Shown here piece after piece: positions 1-7,390 of a stretch of 13,822 nt of DNA. Source of the DNA: Methanobacterium sp. (GTDB taxonomy: Archaea > Methanobacteriota > Methanobacteria > Methanobacteriales > Methanobacteriaceae); contig JAHKLQ010000009.1 in the NCBI GenBank assembly GCA_020854975.1, positions 1 through 13,822 of the forward strand. The letters are read 5' to 3'. Positions within the stretch are counted from its first letter, which is position 1; each line of letters begins with the position of its first letter. A program made the position numbers and the translations under genes. Below the pieces are notes generated by a model. It saw nothing but the letters and a program-made list of their open reading frames with translations. It was not told the DNA's origin and made no database searches.

Positions 1-25
1 AAGATTCAAATAGCTTAAAATAAAT

Positions 26-51
26 TAAAAAATGGAGGGAGTTAACCTCCA
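26..51 (-). terminator. Hairpin plus T6 terminator overlapping the DUF2098 stop codon
   Basis: On the minus strand the last codons and stop of the DUF2098 gene form a perfect 6-bp stem. TGGAGG (51-46) pairs with CCTCCA (38-33) across a 7-nt loop that holds the TAA stop, and six T follow at once (32-26), then further AT-rich sequence. This is the shape of a bacterial intrinsic terminator. Archaeal termination mainly needs the T tract, so the role of the stem is inferred. Confidence 0.6.
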
Positions 52-377
52 CCATCACAAAGTTCTGTGCTCATATCCACATCTTCAAAGTCCTTTTTGA
101 CTTTATCAACTTTTTTCTTGGTGATTTCCCTTTCATCAGCATCTTCATTGAATTTACTGGTTTCTCTTTTTGTCTCTCTGGATTTGAGTTTCATGTATTC
201 ATTTTCATCCATGACTTCTAGGTAACGACTATTATACCAGAGTTGAGTGGTATCCACTTTAGCCCAAACACCCTGATCATCACTGCGGATGTCTAAAACT
301 TCCCCTGCACTACCCGTACCACTGTATCTTACATGAGCACCGATAATAATTTCTTTTTCCATGTTAGATGATTCCAC
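42..377 (-). CDS. DUF2098 family protein
   Basis: This small soluble protein of about 111 residues is recognised as DUF2098, a family largely confined to methanogenic archaea and of unknown function. The family core is the first ~55 residues: IGAHVRYSGTGSAGEVLDI, then WAKVDTTQLWY and the RYLEV strand, which reads like a small beta-barrel (SH3- or KOW-like). After that comes a highly charged Lys/Glu/Asp tail without predicted fold, ending CDGGG. The frame is open to a GTG at 386. I prefer the GTG at 377 because a strong ribosome-binding site GGGGGTGA (390-383) lies 5 nt upstream; an ATG at 363 is the other option. No membrane segment or signal peptide is seen. An AT-rich stretch near 410-419 may be its promoter, but it is weak. 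It runs in the same direction as the PRC-barrel gene but is separated by ~160 nt, so a shared transcript is uncertain. Confidence 0.8.
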   Translation of the reverse strand: MESSNMEKEIIIGAHVRYSGTGSAGEVLDIRSDDQGVWAKVDTTQLWYNSRYLEVMDENEYMKLKSRETKRETSKFNEDADEREITKKKVDKVKKDFEDVDMSTELCDGGG

Positions 378-540
378 TCTTTTCACCCCCTAATTATCTA
401 TTGCTGTAAAATATTTAAATTACATTTTAAGTTTAAGATCATATTTTGGGGTTATTATTTAGACCTGTTATTTTGGAATTGATTCATTATTAAGATTTAA
501 TTTACTGAACTTAAATGATTGGCAAAGTTTTATCACTTTT

Positions 541-822
541 TTATTGATTAATATCAAGTCGTTTCTTCTCTTGTTTCTTACTTGATTCCGCTCTTAACTC
601 CAGCTCTTCCTTTTCAACATTTAATAATATATAATCCCCCACCTCATCAATATCTGCAGTTACTATCTCCAGATCTTTCCTAGTGAGTCCAAAGTCGCTG
701 GTTGATATAATCATACTGAGTATAATGCCCTCTTTTGGTTCTATGGTCATATCTGCAACTTTACCAATCTCGTTAGCCTTTTTATCCAAAACTCTTCGCC
801 CGAAAAATTCACTTACTTTCAT
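541..822 (-). CDS. PRC-barrel domain protein
   Basis: A 93-residue soluble protein consisting almost entirely of one PRC-barrel domain. The N-terminus (VSEFFGRRVLDKKANEIGKV) is the typical opening strand pair, in which a conserved Gly-x-x-Val is followed by an x-x-Gly-x-Val turn. A strand DMTIEPKEG and the hydrophobic IILSMIIS follow. The last ~25 residues are charged (KEELELRAESSKKQEKK). PRC-barrels occur in photosynthetic reaction-centre H subunits and in the ribosome-maturation factor RimM. Stand-alone archaeal copies are common and their roles are mostly unknown; protein or RNA binding is a family-level guess. The ATG is supported by GGTG (831-828) five nt upstream. It is divergent from the site-2 protease gene across a 243-nt intergenic region. 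Confidence 0.85.
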   Translation of the reverse strand: MKVSEFFGRRVLDKKANEIGKVADMTIEPKEGIILSMIISTSDFGLTRKDLEIVTADIDEVGDYILLNVEKEELELRAESSKKQEKKRLDINQ

Positions 823-853
823 GTTAACACCATTTTATATTCTGTTATTTGAT

Positions 854-861
854 GTATATAA
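854..861 (-). promoter_or_regulatory. Box A (TATA) promoter of the PRC-barrel gene
   Basis: The minus strand reads TTATATAC, a good archaeal TATA box. It would place transcription start near 831, only a few bases ahead of the GGTG ribosome-binding site and ~10 nt before the ATG. This is prediction from spacing only. Confidence 0.4.
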
Positions 862-1002
862 TTATTGTCCTTTAAAAGCGATTATAACCCCCTAATCTTA
901 CCCTAGTTTATGTAAAGATTTTAAAGGGAAAAATAACTCCCCAAGGCCCAATATATCCTATTAAAATCTCCTATATTACCTGTTTTAGGTTTTCGTATGC
1001 CC

Positions 1003-1010
1003 TTTTATAC
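1003..1010 (+). promoter_or_regulatory. Possible box A promoter of the site-2 protease gene
   Basis: TTTTATAC lies ~60 nt upstream of the ATG and would give a start near 1032 and a leader of ~35 nt. An alternative AT-rich element (AATATACAAATA, about 1025-1036) lies closer, so the assignment is tentative. Confidence 0.3.
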
Positions 1011-1065
1011 CATTGAAAATAAAATAATATACAAATAAACATAGGTTAAATAAACAGGTGAAGAA

Positions 1066-2127
1066 ATGAAGTACTCCTTTAAAATTTTTAGTGTTTTTGG
1101 CATCCCGGTGGAACTGCATATTTCCTTTCTTCTTTTGATGCTTCTGATTTATGCTGTGGCTATTCTAAATTTAGCACCTGGAGTGGACTTAACTGCAGCT
1201 TTACTCATCACTTTACTTTTTGTTACTGTTGTGCTGCATGAACTGGCACATTCCTACGTAGCCCAAAAATATGGGATTAAAATTGATAGGATCATACTTC
1301 TACCCATTGGTGGGGTCTCGGCTATGGAAGAGTTACCTGAGGATCCTGGTGAAGAATTACGCATATCTATTGCCGGACCACTGGTAAACTTTGTTATAGC
1401 CATGATCTGTTACGGGATTTACTTTGCATTTATAGGGTTTGGATCTTATCCTTACATTTTCGAATTTTTAAACAATTTTGCACTGGTTAACCTGATTCTG
1501 GGGGTTTTCAACCTGCTTCCTGCTTATCCCATGGATGGTGGGAGAGTTTTACGGGCCATTCTAGCAGGACGTATGAGTTATTTGCAAGCTACAGAAACTG
1601 CAGCATCTATAGGTAAATTTCTGGCCATATTCATGGCAGTGGTGGGAATATTCTGGAATTTTTTCCTGATACTCATTGCATTATTTATTTACATTGGAGC
1701 AGATGCAGAGTACAAGGAAATAATGATCTCCACCATACTAGAAGGTGTTAAAGTAGGGGAAATAATGACCCAAAAGGTGAAAACTGTCACAGGAGAGACA
1801 ACTGTGGAAGAGATGATGAAGATCATGTTCCAAAATAAACATATGGGTTATCCAGTTTTTGAGGGAAATAAACTCGCTGGAATTATCACCTTCAATGATA
1901 TTTCTCAGGCAAAACATGGAGATGAAAAGAAGACTATAACCAAATTCATGACCCGTGATCTGGTAACAACCAGTCCTGATGAACCTTTAACTGATACTAT
2001 GACTAAATTAAACAAGACAGGTGTGGGGAGGCTGCCGGTAATGGAAAATGGAGAACTGGTGGGGATAATTTCCAGAACAGACATTGTTAGGGCCCTGGAA
2101 ATACTTAAATTAAAAAAAGGTAATTAG
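1066..2127 (+). CDS. Site-2 protease family membrane metalloprotease with tandem CBS domains
   Basis: A 353-residue intramembrane zinc metalloprotease of family M50, of the archaeal S2P type with a C-terminal CBS pair, as in the structurally studied Methanocaldococcus jannaschii enzyme. The zinc-binding HELAH motif is at residues 58-62 inside a hydrophobic helix. The third ligand is expected to be Asp157 in the motif NLLPAYPMDGG (149-159). SIAGPLVNF (101-109) is another family signature. About six membrane segments fill residues 10-210. Residues ~227-283 and ~291-347 are two CBS domains (VGEIMTQKVKTV and ITKFMTRDLVTT), which in this family probably bind adenine nucleotides and gate proteolysis. 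The substrate is unknown; bacterial relatives release membrane-tethered regulators. The ATG follows AGGTGA (1056-1061) with 4-nt spacing. Length is normal and no residue is missing. Confidence 0.95.
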   Translation: MKYSFKIFSVFGIPVELHISFLLLMLLIYAVAILNLAPGVDLTAALLITLLFVTVVLHELAHSYVAQKYGIKIDRIILLPIGGVSAMEELPEDPGEELRISIAGPLVNFVIAMICYGIYFAFIGFGSYPYIFEFLNNFALVNLILGVFNLLPAYPMDGGRVLRAILAGRMSYLQATETAASIGKFLAIFMAVVGIFWNFFLILIALFIYIGADAEYKEIMISTILEGVKVGEIMTQKVKTVTGETTVEEMMKIMFQNKHMGYPVFEGNKLAGIITFNDISQAKHGDEKKTITKFMTRDLVTTSPDEPLTDTMTKLNKTGVGRLPVMENGELVGIISRTDIVRALEILKLKKGN

Positions 2128-2273
2128 GATTTATGTTAAAGATTTATTATTTGAGCTGTTAAAATTAAGTTTTTATTGGATTAAGAACCAATTTATAGTT
2201 AAAGATAAAATAAACAATAGATTTTTCAAAAGAACTGTTTTCCCATAATAACTGTTAAAGGGAAAAAATTTTA

Positions 2274-3923
2274 ATGGGAGATTTGGAGAGAAAAATGGAA
2301 AAAGCAGGAAGATCCATAATAAAAGCCATACTGGCCGGGGAAATAAAAAATAGGAAGGATCTGGAGAAGGCTAAATTCCAGGTGTGTCGTGATTACCAAC
2401 TGGACAGGTTCCCCCGTAACTCAGAAATACTTAAAATGGCTCGTGCAGATGAAAAAGAATTTGTTATCCATATTCTAAAGAAAAAACCCACCAGAACTAT
2501 TTCAGGTGTGGCAGTGGTGGCGGTGATGTGCCCTCCTCATAATTGCCCTCATGGAAAATGTCTTTACTGTCCTGAGAGCACAATAGCTCCTCCCAGTTAT
2601 ACTGGAGAAGAACCTGCAGCATTAAGGGCTCGAATGTATGATTTTGACCCTTACAAACAGGTTTACAATCGCCTCCTCCAATTGGAAAGTATTGGACACC
2701 CCCTGGACAAGGTAGAACTAATCATTATGGGCGGAACATTTCCTTCCCGGTTTCTGTGTTTCCAGGAATGGTTCATCACCCAATGTCTTCAGGCCATGGT
2801 AAATTTTAAAGTTAAAGAACCGAACCTAACCTTAGATGTGAAAAACCAGGACCCTGAAAAGTTACACGGATTTCATTATTTGGAAGATGTTCAAAAGGTT
2901 AATGAAAGTTCCAGTGTCCGTTGTGTAGGTATGACCTTCGAAACCCGACCAGACTACTCCAAAAAAGAAGATGTAGATCGTATGCTTAAGATGGGTGTTA
3001 CCCGAGTAGAACTGGGTGTGCAAACCATTTATAACTTCATTTATCACCGCATCCAACGTGGGCACCGGGTGGAAGATACTGTAGATGCCACCAGAATTCT
3101 GAAGGATTCTGGAATTAAAGTAGCCATGCATCTCATGCCCGGTCTTTTTGCTGACCCCAAACGGGATCTGCGGATTTTCAAGAGGATATTCTCGGATGAA
3201 CGTTTCAAACCAGATATGCTGAAGATCTATCCCTGTCTAGTAACCGAAGGCTCAGAACTTTATGAATTATGGAAAAAAGGAGAATATGAACCTTACTCCA
3301 CAGAAGAAGCAGTTGACCTCATAGTTCAGGTGAAAAAGATACTCCCCAAATGGGTGCGTACCATGCGTATTCAACGGGACATTCCCTCCCAGCTCATAGA
3401 AGCCGGAGTTAAAAAGTCCAATCTGGGAGAACTGGTCTACCAACAGCTTAAAGATGAGGGAGTGCAGTGTAAGTGTATACGCTGCCGAGAAGTGGGGCAT
3501 CAGGCCGCTCAGGGAACTTATACCCATGCCGAAAATATCCAACTCCTAAAAGAAACATACAAGGCAAGTAAGGGCGAGGAAACCTTCATTTCCATGGAAG
3601 ATACCAAGTCAGATGTTCTTTTAGGTTTTCTAAGACTCCGTATACCCTCAGAAAAGGCTCACCGACCAGAGATAGATCATAATACTGCTTTAGTACGTGA
3701 ATTGCATGTGTATGGTCCTATGATACCGTTAGGTGAAAAAGAAGATGAACTATGGCAGCATAAGGGTTATGGTGAAAAATTATTGAAGGAAGCAGAAAGG
3801 ATCAGTTGGGAAGAGTATGATAAGAAGGAAATACTCATCACCAGTGGTATAGGGGTTCGAAATTACTACCGTAAATTTGGATATGAACGTAAAGGACCTT
3901 ACATGGCTAAAAAATTAGTTTAA
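2274..3923 (+). CDS. elp3: Elp3 family tRNA uridine(34) carboxymethyl-forming radical SAM acetyltransferase
   Basis: A 549-residue soluble enzyme of the Elp3 family. Elp3 uses acetyl-CoA and S-adenosylmethionine to start 5-carboxymethyl modification of U34 in the tRNA wobble position; archaeal Elp3 acts without the other Elongator subunits. The N-terminal lysine- and arginine-rich stretch (to ~70) should contact tRNA. The radical SAM domain carries cysteines 86, 91, 96 and 99 in the segment [17 protein letters not shown]; the last three are the likely 4Fe-4S ligands. The motif [10 protein letters not shown] (about 150-159) and MTFETRPDY follow. A cysteine pair in [10 protein letters not shown] (~400-410) fits the family's zinc site. 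Residues ~420-549 form a GNAT acetyltransferase domain with the acetyl-CoA loop HKGYGEKLL and the closing YYRKFGYE. The upstream ribosome-binding site (AAAGGG, 11 nt away) is weak. An ATG at 2295, eight codons in, has GGAG at better spacing and may be the true start. Confidence 0.95.
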   Translation: MGDLERKMEKAGRSIIKAILAGEIKNRKDLEKAKFQVCRDYQLDRFPRNSEILKMARADEKEFVIHILKKKPTRTISGVAVVAVMCPPHNCPHGKCLYCPESTIAPPSYTGEEPAALRARMYDFDPYKQVYNRLLQLESIGHPLDKVELIIMGGTFPSRFLCFQEWFITQCLQAMVNFKVKEPNLTLDVKNQDPEKLHGFHYLEDVQKVNESSSVRCVGMTFETRPDYSKKEDVDRMLKMGVTRVELGVQTIYNFIYHRIQRGHRVEDTVDATRILKDSGIKVAMHLMPGLFADPKRDLRIFKRIFSDERFKPDMLKIYPCLVTEGSELYELWKKGEYEPYSTEEAVDLIVQVKKILPKWVRTMRIQRDIPSQLIEAGVKKSNLGELVYQQLKDEGVQCKCIRCREVGHQAAQGTYTHAENIQLLKETYKASKGEETFISMEDTKSDVLLGFLRLRIPSEKAHRPEIDHNTALVRELHVYGPMIPLGEKEDELWQHKGYGEKLLKEAERISWEEYDKKEILITSGIGVRNYYRKFGYERKGPYMAKKLV

Positions 3924-3984
3924 ACGTTCATAAAACAGGGTTATAATATTTAAAGTGTTAAAATTTAAAAAATGGAGGGATGTT

Positions 3985-4653
3985 ATGATATCCATAGAAG
4001 AACTGGCAGGAATGATTGACCATACTAATGTGCAGCGGGATGCCACTGATCAGGACATAGAAAGTCTCTGCCAGGAAGCAGATGACTATGATTTCAGTTG
4101 CGTCTGTGTAACACCCACTCAAGCTGCTCTTGCTAATGAATTATTGGAAAATTCAGATACAGAGGTTTGTGTGGTTATTGGATTCCCTTTTGGGGTGCAA
4201 ACATCACATGCCAAAGCATTTGAGGCGGAGGAAGCTGTGGCCAATGGTGCCTCTGAACTGGATATGGTGATGAATATTGGTGCTTTAAAGTCAGGACATT
4301 TATCCCTGGTGCAATCTGACATAGCTGGAGTTGTAGGGGCAGCTAGAGGATGTGTGGTGAAAGTAATTCTGGAAACAGCTCTACTTACCATGGATGAAAA
4401 AATAACCGCCTGTCAACTTGCTAAAGAGGCAGGGGCCCATTATGTGAAAACTTCCACTGGATTTGGAGTAACCGGGGCCACAGTGGAAGATGTCAGGCTG
4501 ATGAGAGAAACTGTTGGTATGGAAATGGGTGTGAAAGCCTCTGGGGGTATCCGAGACCTGGAAACAACCCTGGCCATGATTGATGCTGGTGCCAGTAAAA
4601 TAGGAACCTCCACTGGTGTACAGATCATGGAAGATCTCTTAAATCAGAGTTGA
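3985..4653 (+). CDS. deoC: Deoxyribose-phosphate aldolase
   Basis: A 222-residue class I aldolase (DERA) that reversibly splits 2-deoxy-D-ribose 5-phosphate into glyceraldehyde 3-phosphate and acetaldehyde, linking deoxynucleoside breakdown with central carbon metabolism. It is a TIM barrel. Key residues are visible: the Schiff-base lysine at 155 in [10 protein letters not shown], the second lysine at 184 in [10 protein letters not shown], and the proton-relay Asp93 in ELDMVMNIG. The N-terminal IDHTNV and the IGFPFG strand are family signatures. The frame is open back to a GTG at 3955. The ATG at 3985 is chosen because GGAGGG (3974-3979) lies 5 nt upstream and the family starts here. It follows elp3 by ~60 nt in the same direction with an AT-rich stretch between, so it may have its own promoter. 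Two overlapping small hairpins surround the stop codon. Confidence 0.96.
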   Translation: MISIEELAGMIDHTNVQRDATDQDIESLCQEADDYDFSCVCVTPTQAALANELLENSDTEVCVVIGFPFGVQTSHAKAFEAEEAVANGASELDMVMNIGALKSGHLSLVQSDIAGVVGAARGCVVKVILETALLTMDEKITACQLAKEAGAHYVKTSTGFGVTGATVEDVRLMRETVGMEMGVKASGGIRDLETTLAMIDAGASKIGTSTGVQIMEDLLNQS

Positions 4654-4670
4654 TTCACTGATTTCCCAGT

Positions 4671-4704
4671 CATATTCAATTATGATAGACTATTATTGAA
4701 TGTG
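4671..4704 (+). other. Stem-loop between deoC and the cyclophilin-like gene
   Basis: CATATTCAAT (4671-4680) pairs with ATTGAATGTG (4695-4704): ten base pairs including one G-T wobble, with a 14-nt loop. No T tract follows, so it is not an obvious terminator. It could be an mRNA stabiliser, a processing site or a protein-binding inverted repeat. Confidence 0.4.
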
Positions 4705-4758
4705 AAAGATAATCCGAGAAAAAGGTGAAGGTTAGAGAAAGAAGGTGAAGGGGGTAAT

Positions 4759-5115
4759 GTGAAGATGAAAATAGAGATAGAAATATTGGAAAAAGGAAAG
4801 TTAACTGCACTCTTAGATAACAGGAACCCACTAACAGCTCAAGCATTCTATGATAGTCTCCCCCTGGAGGGTGAGGCTCAGTTATGGTTGGAGGAAATCT
4901 ACTTCCCCATACCCCTGGATCAGGATTATGAAAACCCATCATCATCCTCAGAAAAGGGAGACATATCTTATTGGCCACCAGGAAAAGCATTCTGCATCTT
5001 CTTTGGAGATTCACAGCCTGCTTCAGATGTGAACCATATTGGACTGGTTGTTGATGGTTTGGAGATTATGCAGAAGGTTGAAGAAGGGGATTGGGTGGTT
5101 ATACAAAAAATTTAG
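4759..5115 (+). CDS. Cyclophilin-like (TM1367-type) protein
   Basis: A 118-residue soluble protein of the cyclophilin-like family typified by Thermotoga TM1367 (Pfam Cyclophil_like). The pattern includes GKLTALLDNRNPLTAQAFYDSLP, a stretch equivalent to the family's small residue-rich entry strands, then LWLEEIYFPIP and the barrel-core CIFFGDSQPASDVNHIGLV. The fold is a small beta barrel similar to cyclophilin, but the classical prolyl-isomerase residues are generally absent from this family and no activity is assigned. The GTG at 4759 is the frame's first start; an ATG two codons later (4765) is about equally good, because the purine-rich GGTGAAGGGGGT (4744-4755) could serve either. It lies ~105 nt after deoC; the spacer contains a 10-bp hairpin and a repeated GGTGAAGG. 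Confidence 0.75.
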   Translation: MKMKIEIEILEKGKLTALLDNRNPLTAQAFYDSLPLEGEAQLWLEEIYFPIPLDQDYENPSSSSEKGDISYWPPGKAFCIFFGDSQPASDVNHIGLVVDGLEIMQKVEEGDWVVIQKI

Positions 5116-5160
5116 TATGGGCAAAATTTAGTATTATAATCTCAAAATAATTATATGAGC

Positions 5161-5168
5161 TTTATATT
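5161..5168 (+). promoter_or_regulatory. Box A promoter of the SemiSWEET gene (leaderless)
   Basis: TTTATATT is centred ~26 nt before the ATG at 5187. In archaea transcription starts about 25-27 nt after the box centre, so the mRNA would begin at or within a few bases of the start codon. No GGAGG- or GGTGA-like site is present, which agrees with leaderless translation. Confidence 0.55.
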
Positions 5169-5186
5169 GAGTTCAAATAAAGACCA

Positions 5187-5453
5187 ATGGAAATGATAAT
5201 TGAAACTGTGGGTTTACTTGCCAGTATCTTTGCTGTGGTGATGTTTTTAAGTCCAGTTGCCCAGATACACACTGTAATAAAAATTAAAAAATCGGATGAG
5301 GTTTCACCAGCACTCTACATGGCCATGGTGGTGAACTGTACACTATGGACCATTTATGGAGTGGGAATCAACAACTGGTACATTTTCACCCCTAACTCTA
5401 TTGGAGCAGTTCTAGGAATCATAACCCTAATCGTCATATACCATTATCGTTAA
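5187..5453 (+). CDS. SemiSWEET family transporter (MtN3/PQ-loop)
   Basis: An 88-residue membrane protein with three predicted helices: ~5-25, ~41-60 and ~66-86. This is the half-size SWEET unit, which works as a dimer and moves small sugars or related solutes down their gradient in characterised bacterial members. The family's first-helix proline and glutamine are seen in SPVAQI (22-27), followed by the basic loop KIKKSDEVSP. The conserved substrate-pocket pair Trp54 (CTLWTIYG) and Asn70 (TPNSIG) has the same 16-residue separation as in characterised SemiSWEETs. The substrate cannot be read from sequence. The gene is apparently expressed as a leaderless mRNA from its own promoter. It converges with cofH. 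Neighbouring genes give no clear clue to the substrate; deoC upstream acts on a sugar phosphate but is not in the same operon by spacing. Confidence 0.9.
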   Translation: MEMIIETVGLLASIFAVVMFLSPVAQIHTVIKIKKSDEVSPALYMAMVVNCTLWTIYGVGINNWYIFTPNSIGAVLGIITLIVIYHYR

Positions 5454-5529
5454 ATGGGCATTATCTTAAATTTTTAACAATATGGTTAAACTTCCATACT
5501 AATTATCATTAAACTTTTATAACATTATT

Positions 5530-5570
5530 AGATTTGATAAGAAGCCTTATCAGAATAATTTATCAAATCT
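5530..5570. repeat. Inverted repeat with two alternative foldings between SemiSWEET and cofH
   Basis: AGATTTGATAA (5530-5540) is the perfect reverse complement of TTATCAAATCT (5560-5570): an 11-bp stem with a 19-nt loop. Part of the left arm can instead form a second, tighter hairpin, GATAAG (5536-5541) with CTTATC (5546-5551) around an AAGC loop. The two foldings exclude each other. It lies in the convergent 3' region of two genes. A T tract does not follow directly on either strand. Confidence 0.6.
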
Positions 5571-5615
5571 TACCAATCACAGATTCTCATCATCAGAAAG
5601 AAAATAGAAAAAAAA

Positions 5616-6731
<1,116 letters not shown>

Positions 6732-6838
6732 AGGAATTCCTATTAGTATTTGTACCCTTAATAGTTTTGGTTGATTGATGATCACACTTGGTGAGTGTGC
6801 ATGCTACATGCCATGGCCCATCATGTCATGAAAACCGA

Positions 6839-6848
6839 TATATTTAAA
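6839..6848 (+). promoter_or_regulatory. Box A promoter of the histone gene
   Basis: TATATTTAAA is preceded by an A-rich AAAACCGA that fits a TFB-recognition (BRE) element. Expected start is ~6866-6870, leaving a short leader that contains the GGAGGTGA ribosome-binding site. It faces away from cofH; the ~150-nt gap carries both promoters. Confidence 0.6.
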
Positions 6849-6871
6849 TATTATAGAGTCCTAGCTAGATT

Positions 6872-7091
<220 letters not shown>

Positions 7092-7383
7092 CTTTGTTTA
7101 TTTCTTATTTTTCTTATTTTTTAGGATGATATTCGTTTTTTATCCAATCAGTATTAGGTTTGATCTTATATGGAGACAGTTAATGTTAGGATTGTTCCTC
7201 ATTGTTATACATCCCACTATTTTCATAGGATAGACTACTTAGTGGAGGAAAATTTAGTATTAAAACACGTTCCCTCTTTTCTATTTGATGCATAATTTAA
7301 AATTAATCAATTCAGTGAGGGGGTTAGAAATTTTATGAACACTACCTAAAGTATAAACCTATTTTAGTAAATATAAACCAATT
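7092..7383. other. Longest intergenic stretch (292 nt) between histone and kinase genes
   Basis: The convergent gap holds the T-rich histone terminator at its left and a 20-bp imperfect tandem repeat at its right edge. No convincing small gene, RNA gene or promoter was seen in the middle. Confidence 0.5.
7093..7122 (+). terminator. T-rich terminator of the histone gene
   Basis: Directly after the stop codon the plus strand holds successive T tracts (T3, T5, T6) broken by single bases, the U-rich signal that ends archaeal transcripts. No hairpin is needed or obvious. Confidence 0.6.
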
Positions 7384-7390
7384 TTACTCA
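7351..7390. repeat. 20-bp imperfect tandem repeat at the 3' end of the kinase gene
   Basis: GTATAAACCTATTTTAGTAA (7351-7370) is followed directly by ATATAAACCAATTTTACTCA (7371-7390); 16 of 20 positions agree. The second unit overlaps the kinase stop codon. On the minus strand the two copies form the AT-rich 3' trailer of the kinase mRNA. Confidence 0.5.

Noticed and set aside
683..895. 70-residue plus-strand open frame
   Set aside because: It overlaps the PRC-barrel gene in antisense and lacks a ribosome-binding site.
3955..3984. 10-residue N-terminal extension of DeoC from a GTG at 3955
   Set aside because: The ATG at 3985 has a strong GGAGGG at correct spacing, and the extension itself contains that site.
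5550..5593. Possible box C/D guide RNA on the minus strand (ATGATGA at 5593-5587, CTGA at 5553-5550)
   Set aside because: The internal D' and C' boxes and a terminal stem are not visible and the spacing is poor for an archaeal C/D RNA; the motifs are short enough to occur by chance.
6732..6785. 18-residue N-terminal extension of CofH from a GTG at 6785
   Set aside because: No ribosome-binding site precedes it, it lengthens the protein beyond the usual family size, and the ATG at 6731 has a usable TAGGA.
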